Both the position numbers and the translations under genes were made by a program. Under the pieces are notes generated by a model. That model saw nothing but the letters and a program-made list of their open reading frames with translations. It was not told where the DNA came from and did not search any database. From NCBI GenBank assembly GCA_000310025.1, contig FN649741.1, forward strand, positions 4,216,217-4,227,692: 11,476 nucleotides of DNA, in the 5' to 3' direction. Positions 7,186 through 11,476 of this stretch are shown here, piece after piece. This DNA comes from Ectocarpus siliculosus. Taxonomy: Eukaryota > Sar > Phaeophyceae > Ectocarpales > Ectocarpaceae. The first letter of the stretch is position 1, and each line of letters begins with the position of its first letter.

Positions 7186-7270
7186 GAAAAATAATTACAC
7201 GCACAGAAAGACCCATTCGAGATATACCCACAGCAGTCGAACGGGATGTGGTAGAGTCTTGTCACTGAGT
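7186..7270 (-). mobile_element. short SINE-like inserted element, copy 2 (85 bp)
   Basis: About 93% identical to copy 1 over the shared core, differing by five substitutions and one 3-base deletion. It is flanked by 12-bp direct repeats differing at one position (7174-7185 and 7271-7282), unrelated in sequence to those of copy 1, so the two insertions are independent. The same end is A-rich on the plus strand (AAAAA at 7187-7191). The near-identity of the element and its target duplications suggests a fairly recent insertion. Confidence 0.65.
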
Positions 7271-7282
7271 GATGCTATCGAG
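7271..7282 (+). repeat. right target-site duplication of element copy 2
   Basis: GATGCTATCGAG, 11 of 12 identical to 7174-7185. Confidence 0.65.
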
Positions 7283-7576
7283 ATGGATGGCTTCAACGAG
7301 CCGACAGGGGCTAAATAGACGCGTCATCCAACCGAGCAAGACACAGGGGAGTTGATCCGCCTCGATTTATTTGGAAAGTTTGCCGCATCGTATGAACAGC
7401 AGCAATATAAATCCAGCAAGTTGTCGTTGATGACCCGTAGGCAGAGAAAACTACGGGGGAGATGTCTTGTGGTATTTGTACCTATGCAGTGATTTTGTGA
7501 TTAGCACCTGCTGGCATTACTGATGAACAATTTTCAGTTCATAGGCTTAAATAGACTCGAAATAAGCCCAGTACCC
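7283..7576. other. gene-free spacer between element copies 2 and 3
   Basis: This stretch lies between two oppositely oriented copies of the short element. It contains a TATAAA-like sequence (around 7406) and a small hairpin (ATGAAC...GTTCAT around 7522-7542), but no protein-like frame. Because each copy has its own flanking direct repeats, the spacer is not obviously the interior of a single larger element. Confidence 0.35.
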
Positions 7577-7588
7577 AGCCGGTTTCCC

Positions 7589-7665
7589 TCCGTTCACACC
7601 AAAGACTTCAACACATCCCGCTCGACTGTGATAATATCTCGAATGGGTAGTCGTTCTGTGTTTGT
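7589..7665 (+). mobile_element. short SINE-like inserted element, copy 3, inverted and decayed (77 bp)
   Basis: The reverse complement of this segment aligns to copy 1 over about 60 bases with roughly 53 matches and one 3-base deletion, keeping the ACTACCCATTCGAGATAT block intact. It is flanked by AGCCGGTTTCCC (7577-7588) and AGCAGTTTACCC (7666-7677), 9 of 12 identical, which I read as a decayed target duplication. This copy is in the opposite orientation to copies 1 and 2 and looks older. Confidence 0.55.
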
Positions 7666-7776
7666 AGCAGTTTACCCGAGAGTACTGGCGACAAAAATCT
7701 GCTCCTCGTGTCCTTTCGGTGATTTTGACGCACTGCCAACTAACTTTTGGATATACCCGAGCGCTCGTGTGTTGAC

Positions 7777-7794
7777 GGTAGGTAGGTAGGTAGG
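7777..7794. repeat. (GGTA)4 microsatellite
   Basis: Four and a half uninterrupted GGTA units occur here. Confidence 0.85.
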
Positions 7795-8870
7795 AGCACT
7801 ACTGCCTGACACGTCTGTGACACGACCGAAACACAAGTCTCGTATGAATATGTACAGCAGAAAAATCCAATTTTTTTACTTCAAAATAGTTGTAGGAAAT
7901 CCCCGAATGTTCGCTTTTCCTACTGCCCCCAGGGCCGTCCAGTCTTCCTCAACCCTCAACAGCTGTCCCTTGCAATGGGGATGACATCATCATCCGTCTC
8001 TTTACATAAACAATCTCAAGAAATTTCTCGACTAACCTTTGACGTATTTACAAGCCAGCTCCTTCAATGGACTTATTTGTCGAGGTGGGCCACAGCGCTG
8101 GAGTTCTGATCCTGAGTTTCTCTTACAGCACAAGTTGGAGTTTATATTCTCTCCCACCACGAGCTTCCTTTCAACGAAGTTGGAGGTGGACTGCATAGTA
8201 CGACTGCGTTGCAGTAGTACTGCCACGATTGAGATCACAAGTTGTGCAAACGACAGAAAACGGTGGTATACTGTACATACAAAACGGTGTACACAAGGAA
8301 AGACAACACGCTGATTGGCCAATACCGTTTCAGGTTCCGCGACCGGGTTCTCGACTCGGCTTTCACCGTTTTCTGTCACGCAAACCGATACGGCCGAACG
8401 GCATCGCAACCAAGGGTTATCTCAACACCTTCCGATTTGCATGGAGAACGCGACGCAACAGCATCGAACACAGAGGCATGTGCATCCATCGCGTGCGAAT
8501 AACTAACTGATCATTAGTGAGCCTTACACCCAACGTGGTCGCAAGATGATGAACGAATCGTTACTGTTGTGTGGGTAACCCGCATGATTTTCAGCGGATT
8601 TCGTTCAGATCGTGCAGCATCGCCAAAGCCACGGGTGTCGCACACTTATGACACTCGGTGCTACAGAGGATGTTGAACCGCTCCGCGAAGTAAACCGTTC
8701 ATCTCCGTCAGGACGTTGTTGCCCTCGAGCAAACCGCTCTGCGGAAAGGGTGCTTCTCGAATAATTCGCTCTTTGCTCGCACCCTCCAGATCTCAAACAG
8801 CGAAACTACACACACGCTTAGTGCACCGCAGATTTTGCATCAACCAACAACCTTTGGTGCTCTCCCGAAC
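7795..8870. other. gene-free stretch; short frames on both strands, none recognised
   Basis: Between about 8242 and 8500 all three plus-strand frames are nearly free of stops and a minus-strand frame (8409-8032, 125 codons) is also open, but none of the translations shows a domain or a consistent composition. An old coding exon or transposon fragment is possible but not supported. Confidence 0.3.
8252..8377. repeat. 14-bp perfect inverted repeat
   Basis: GACAGAAAACGGTG at 8252-8265 is the exact reverse complement of 8364-8377, and the flanking bases (TGCAAAC against CGCAAAC) extend the similarity if read in the same sense. The 98-base spacer has no known element. Confidence 0.45.
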
Positions 8871-8874
8871 AGAA

Positions 8875-8941
8875 GCTCTCTCTGTCGCACTATCTCTCTC
8901 TTTCTCTTATCTCTCTCTGCCTCTCTCATTTTGCTCTCTCG
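8875..8941. repeat. CT-rich low-complexity tract
   Basis: A polypyrimidine stretch built from TCTCTC blocks, complementary in type to the GA tracts at 2267 and 5199. It creates Ser/Leu-rich chance frames that should not be annotated as genes. Confidence 0.75.
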
Positions 8942-9062
8942 AGCCACAGAGAGGGAAGGTCCCTCAAGCTGATTGTTTGGGCCTCCCGCCACGCCCGCGT
9001 GAAACGCCCGCAATAACAACAACAACGCTGTGCTCTGTCGTGGAAGCTGTAGGAGGCACTTA

Positions 9063-9083
9063 CCCCCCCCCCCCCCCCCCCCC
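9063..9083. repeat. C21 homopolymer
   Basis: Twenty-one consecutive C bases. It makes a spurious poly-Pro (plus) or poly-Gly (minus) stretch in the frames crossing it, and its exact length is likely unreliable. Confidence 0.9.
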
Positions 9084-9390
9084 ACTCCCCCCTTGCCTGC
9101 CCACCTTGGCATCACCCAAACCGTGCAACAATGTCCACATGTATCCTACGCCCCTTCGCCCCTCGCTGGTGGTAGCGATCTACTTCGTAAATGTAATTTA
9201 CCACCTTTGGAACGTTGTTTAGAGCGGTGGGGTTCCTGTAGCCGATACACCTGGTGTGTGCTATTCCACCTTATAGCAGTCATCCCGTCTTTAATGACAC
9301 TCAGTCTTTTTGGTTCGAGGAAAGTGTCCTCAAACCGGGCACGTGTCCCTAGTATGAACCACCATGACTGGTACGAGTACTTTGTTTTCT

Positions 9391-9590
9391 TTGCAATCTG
9401 CGAGACACCACGCTTCTGGAGTTCTGGGAAACATGGTGTCGCTAAGGCAGGGAGTGACGGCAGTGTCTTGTGTCCTTTACCAGTATTGCTTTTTTTTTTG
9501 CAAATCTGCGAGGCACCATGCTTCTGGACTTCTGGGAAACATGGTGTGTCGTTAAGGCAGGAAGTGACGGCAGTTCTTCGTGTCCTTACC
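9391..9590 (+). repeat. two-copy tandem duplication, period about 108-110 bp
   Basis: Unit 1 starts with TTGCAATCTGCGAG at 9391 and unit 2 with TTGCAAATCTGCGAG at 9498. They share the blocks TTCTGGGAAACATGGTGT, TAAGGCAGG and AGTGACGGCAGT, and are about 90% identical. The period drifts from 108 to 110 through small insertions that break the reading frame, so the duplication is not a protein repeat even though frames run through it. A degenerate third unit upstream (TGTCCCTAG... from about 9344) is possible. Confidence 0.75.
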
Positions 9591-9720
9591 CGGTACGACT
9601 GCTGTGCTCCCGGGAGGGAGATGCAAGCTTAAGCCTCCGCGGCGGTTTCGTTCCCTCAAGAAAATGTGACGTAAATTTTTCAGGCCACTTCTTGGAAAGT
9701 ATTTTTGTTTTGTAGTTGTT

Positions 9721-9742
9721 GTCCTTTTTGTGCAAAAAGGAC
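9721..9742. repeat. near-perfect hairpin, 10-bp stem
   Basis: GTCCTTTTTG and CAAAAAGGAC are exact reverse complements separated by only two bases, so the whole is essentially a 22-base palindrome. It is not followed by any gene end that I can see. Confidence 0.6.
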
Positions 9743-9927
9743 GCCGAAGAAGGGCATGTGAAAAGGACGACCCACATTTTTTGCGGTGCAGTCGATCTTT
9801 TTTAGGTCCATCCGAGTCATGAAGCCAAAGAAAAAAGTTTGGAAAGGCCGTTGGGATCGATCGCCACGCGTCATACATGTACCTTCCCACCGATTTGGTT
9901 TTTCGGTCATTTCTCTGCACGAAGTGA

Positions 9928-9945
9928 AGCAGCAGCAGCAGCAGC
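9928..9945. repeat. (AGC)6 microsatellite
   Basis: Six uninterrupted AGC triplets, a third triplet tract of the same type as those at 5750 and 6157. Confidence 0.85.
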
Positions 9946-10238
9946 CGGTGTAGAGCCGTCCCCCGCGAGCTGTGTGTATGTGCTGCGTCTTTGTGTGGCG
10001 GCTGATCGAGACCACGGGGTGATAGGAGGCACGGAAACTGAGGGGGGCGAGAGCCGAGAGCATGCGACAAAAAGACCGACCGCCTCAAGAAACAGACTTT
10101 CTGCCTTTAACATCAGGTTGTTTTGCCAGTGATCCCTCCCCACCCACTAAAGCAACAGGATTGACAAAACGTGCTCGCCACACGAGCTGCGTGTGTGATA
10201 CTTGTTGTGTGTGGGTGGGTGGTAAAGAGACCGGAAGG

Positions 10239-10246
10239 CTATATAG
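10239..10246 (+). promoter_or_regulatory. TATA-box-like sequence
   Basis: CTATATAG in a more G+C-rich context is the best TATA-like element in the window on the plus strand, but no supported gene starts downstream, so a promoter role is only a possibility. Confidence 0.15.
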
Positions 10247-10289
10247 GACGCTCAGAAATCTAGCTCGCAAGAGTTGAGAGCAGACGAAA

Positions 10290-10305
10290 ACACACACACA
10301 CACAC
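10290..10305. repeat. (AC)8 microsatellite
   Basis: Eight AC dinucleotides in a row. Confidence 0.85.
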
Positions 10306-11169
10306 CGCGGCTGGCTGCGTCCATCCCTCTCTCTGGGCTAGTTTGCCGCACACATCGGATTGTTGGTGTCCACCGAACCCAACCGATGCTACCCACTGCG
10401 AGCAAGCCACATAGCACAACTCGTGTAACCACCGTTAGAGGTTGCGGGAATCAATCGTCGAAAGGTTCATGGGTCATCCTCTCAGTGTGGGATGTAGAAG
10501 AACCATATGGGCTGAACACGAAAGGACAAGGTATTGTGACAGCAGTCCAACCCTGGCCTTAAGACCAAGAGGGAGCTGTCCGACAGTGACGGATTGTGAC
10601 ACATGTAGGAAGTGTTTAGTGGGTTAGGTGCCCTTCTTTTACACAGAATAAGGCCAGCCGAAAAAACATCTCGAGAGAAGTCACCCCAGGACAACACCCG
10701 CGCGTTTTGATCATTTTTTCTATAATCTAGCAAAACTCAGGGATTTGGGGCCACGAGCGGGAATAGGGAGGGGCGGTGGGGGATTGATCCACGGAACAGA
10801 TGGAAGCATGGCGGGCTGGTTTCGTCTGTACACGTTTTCGAAGCGAAGACCGGCTGGCCGCTGCTGCTGTGCTGGCCGATTTTCACGCACGGCAGCAGAA
10901 AAGAGGATCTCCGCGGGATACAAGAAGTAACTTTCTTTTGCTACCCGTCGAGTATTTTTCGTGTTGCGCTCGTCGAAGACTGCATATGTAGGGGGCTCTC
11001 GTTCAAAAGAAGACGACATGCGCAGCAAGCTCCATCCGCGCGGCGCATGTAGCAAAGCCAAGCATTGCTAGCAAGCATGACCGCACGCACGACATGTTAT
11101 TGTTGGCATGCCAATACATACAAACCTCACTCGTATATTCGTCGTGTTCCTATCTGCCGGTCCCCCAGA

Positions 11170-11185
11170 CCCCCCCCCCCCCCCC
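11170..11185. repeat. C16 homopolymer
   Basis: Sixteen C bases; complementary to the G17 run at 11400-11416. Confidence 0.9.
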
Positions 11186-11199
11186 GGTGATGTCTAATG

Positions 11200-11476
11200 A
11201 TGCCTCCTTCTTCCCCGCCCAAACCCGAAACCAAAGGGTGCCCTGGAAGGTACGGGGGCAATACCCCGCGCTGTGCAAAAAACGGCAGGAGCTGCTCCCG
11301 CGACATCCCCCCCCTTAAAAGAACCCTTTGACGTCCCCCTTGTGTCTCAGGTGAGGCAAAAGCAAGGGAGGGGAAGAAGGAAAAAAAAGAAAAAAAACAG
11401 GGGGGGGGGGGGGGGGCTCCTTTTTGGGAAAATTTCATGGAAACCCAAAACCAGAAGGTTTTTCGGAAAATAAAAC
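11200..11476. other. homopolymer-rich window end, possibly low-quality contig end
   Basis: The last 250-300 bases consist largely of short runs (C8, A8, A7, G17, and repeated AAA/CCC/GGG/TTT blocks up to the final base). This texture differs from the rest of the window and resembles error-prone read tails at a contig end. No gene is supported here; open frames are products of the runs. Confidence 0.5.
11400..11416. repeat. G17 homopolymer
   Basis: Seventeen consecutive G bases, 60 bases from the window end. Confidence 0.9.

Larger units (their letters stand above)
9591..11160. other. gene-free stretch with scattered simple repeats
   Basis: No frame on either strand looks convincingly like protein. 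The best of several short ones, 10800-10991 on the plus strand (63 codons, ATG start), has an ordinary composition but shares the region with two other open frames. The stretch contains the small features listed separately (hairpin 9721, AGC6 9928, TATA-like 10239, AC8 10290). Confidence 0.35.

Noticed and set aside
4254-7665. The short element as a conserved protein C-terminus
   Set aside because: In one plus-sense frame all three copies read T-x-T-E-R-(L)-P-I-R-D-...-V-E-R-D-V and end in a stop at the same place, with indels only of three bases. This is suggestive, but the unit is bounded by target duplications in the DNA, there is no start codon or longer shared frame, and three copies are too few to show selection on protein. 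A genome-wide alignment with a synonymous/non-synonymous count would settle it.
7186-7665. Copies 2 and 3 as terminal inverted repeats of one 480-bp DNA transposon
   Set aside because: They are oppositely oriented, but each has its own pair of flanking direct repeats, and a third copy stands alone at 4254, so independent insertion explains the data better.
8716-9632. Plus-strand frames of 168 and 200 codons
   Set aside because: They run through the CT tract, the C21 homopolymer and a tandem duplication whose units are not in the same phase; none looks like protein.
10800-10991. 63-codon plus-strand frame with ATG start
   Set aside because: Composition is ordinary and a TATA-like sequence lies 550 bases upstream, but two overlapping frames are equally open and no family resemblance is visible.
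1-11476. tRNA, rRNA and spliceosomal snRNA genes
   Set aside because: I looked for the T-loop GGTTCGAANCC, U2 and U6 signature blocks and rRNA core sequences on both strands and saw none.
1-11476. Viral or retroviral genes
   Set aside because: No polymerase, integrase, capsid or protease-like frame was recognisable.

Overview
The window looks like eukaryotic nuclear DNA from a compact-to-medium genome of about 50-55% G+C, with long non-coding stretches, simple repeats and GC-rich coding islands. The style of the sequence (CTG/CAG tracts, a recurrent TACTGCTGT-type motif, GA/CT-rich tracts, low-complexity Ala/Gly/Gln/Pro-rich protein) suggests a stramenopile alga, most plausibly a brown alga of the Ectocarpus type. 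That assignment is inference from style only. No bacterial operon, rRNA, tRNA, CRISPR array, reverse transcriptase or transposase is visible.

The left end (1 to about 790, minus strand) carries an open frame that runs off the window edge. It encodes a disordered Ala/Gly/Pro/His/Gln-rich polypeptide and may be an internal or first exon. Positions 793-3567 hold no convincing gene, only GA-rich tracts and short chance frames. At 3568-4170 (plus strand) there is a good candidate gene or first exon for a small type II membrane protein: perfect Kozak context, basic cytosolic tail, one membrane span, then a Gly/Ala/Ser-rich stem. A strong splice donor lies just before its stop, but no catalytic domain follows in the window, so it looks like an orphan 5' exon or a short unknown protein.

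From 4200 to about 7800 the window is dominated by repeats. The best of these is a family of three short elements (77-93 bp; copies at 4254-4346, 7186-7270 and, inverted, 7589-7665). Copy 1 is bounded by a perfect 13-bp direct repeat, copy 2 by a 12-bp repeat with one mismatch, and copy 3 by a decayed 12-bp repeat. This is the expected mark of insertion with target-site duplication, and I regard it as the most interesting thing here: a very short SINE-like or otherwise non-autonomous mobile element. Copy 1 sits in one arm of a separate 19-bp perfect inverted repeat (4230-4248 and 6484-6502) that brackets 2.27 kb of CTG/CAG-rich, internally duplicated DNA.

From 7800 to the end there is mostly gene-free sequence with a two-copy tandem duplication (9391-9590), C21, C16 and G17 homopolymers, small hairpins and microsatellites. 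The last 250-300 bases are so homopolymer-rich that they may be low-quality contig-end sequence.
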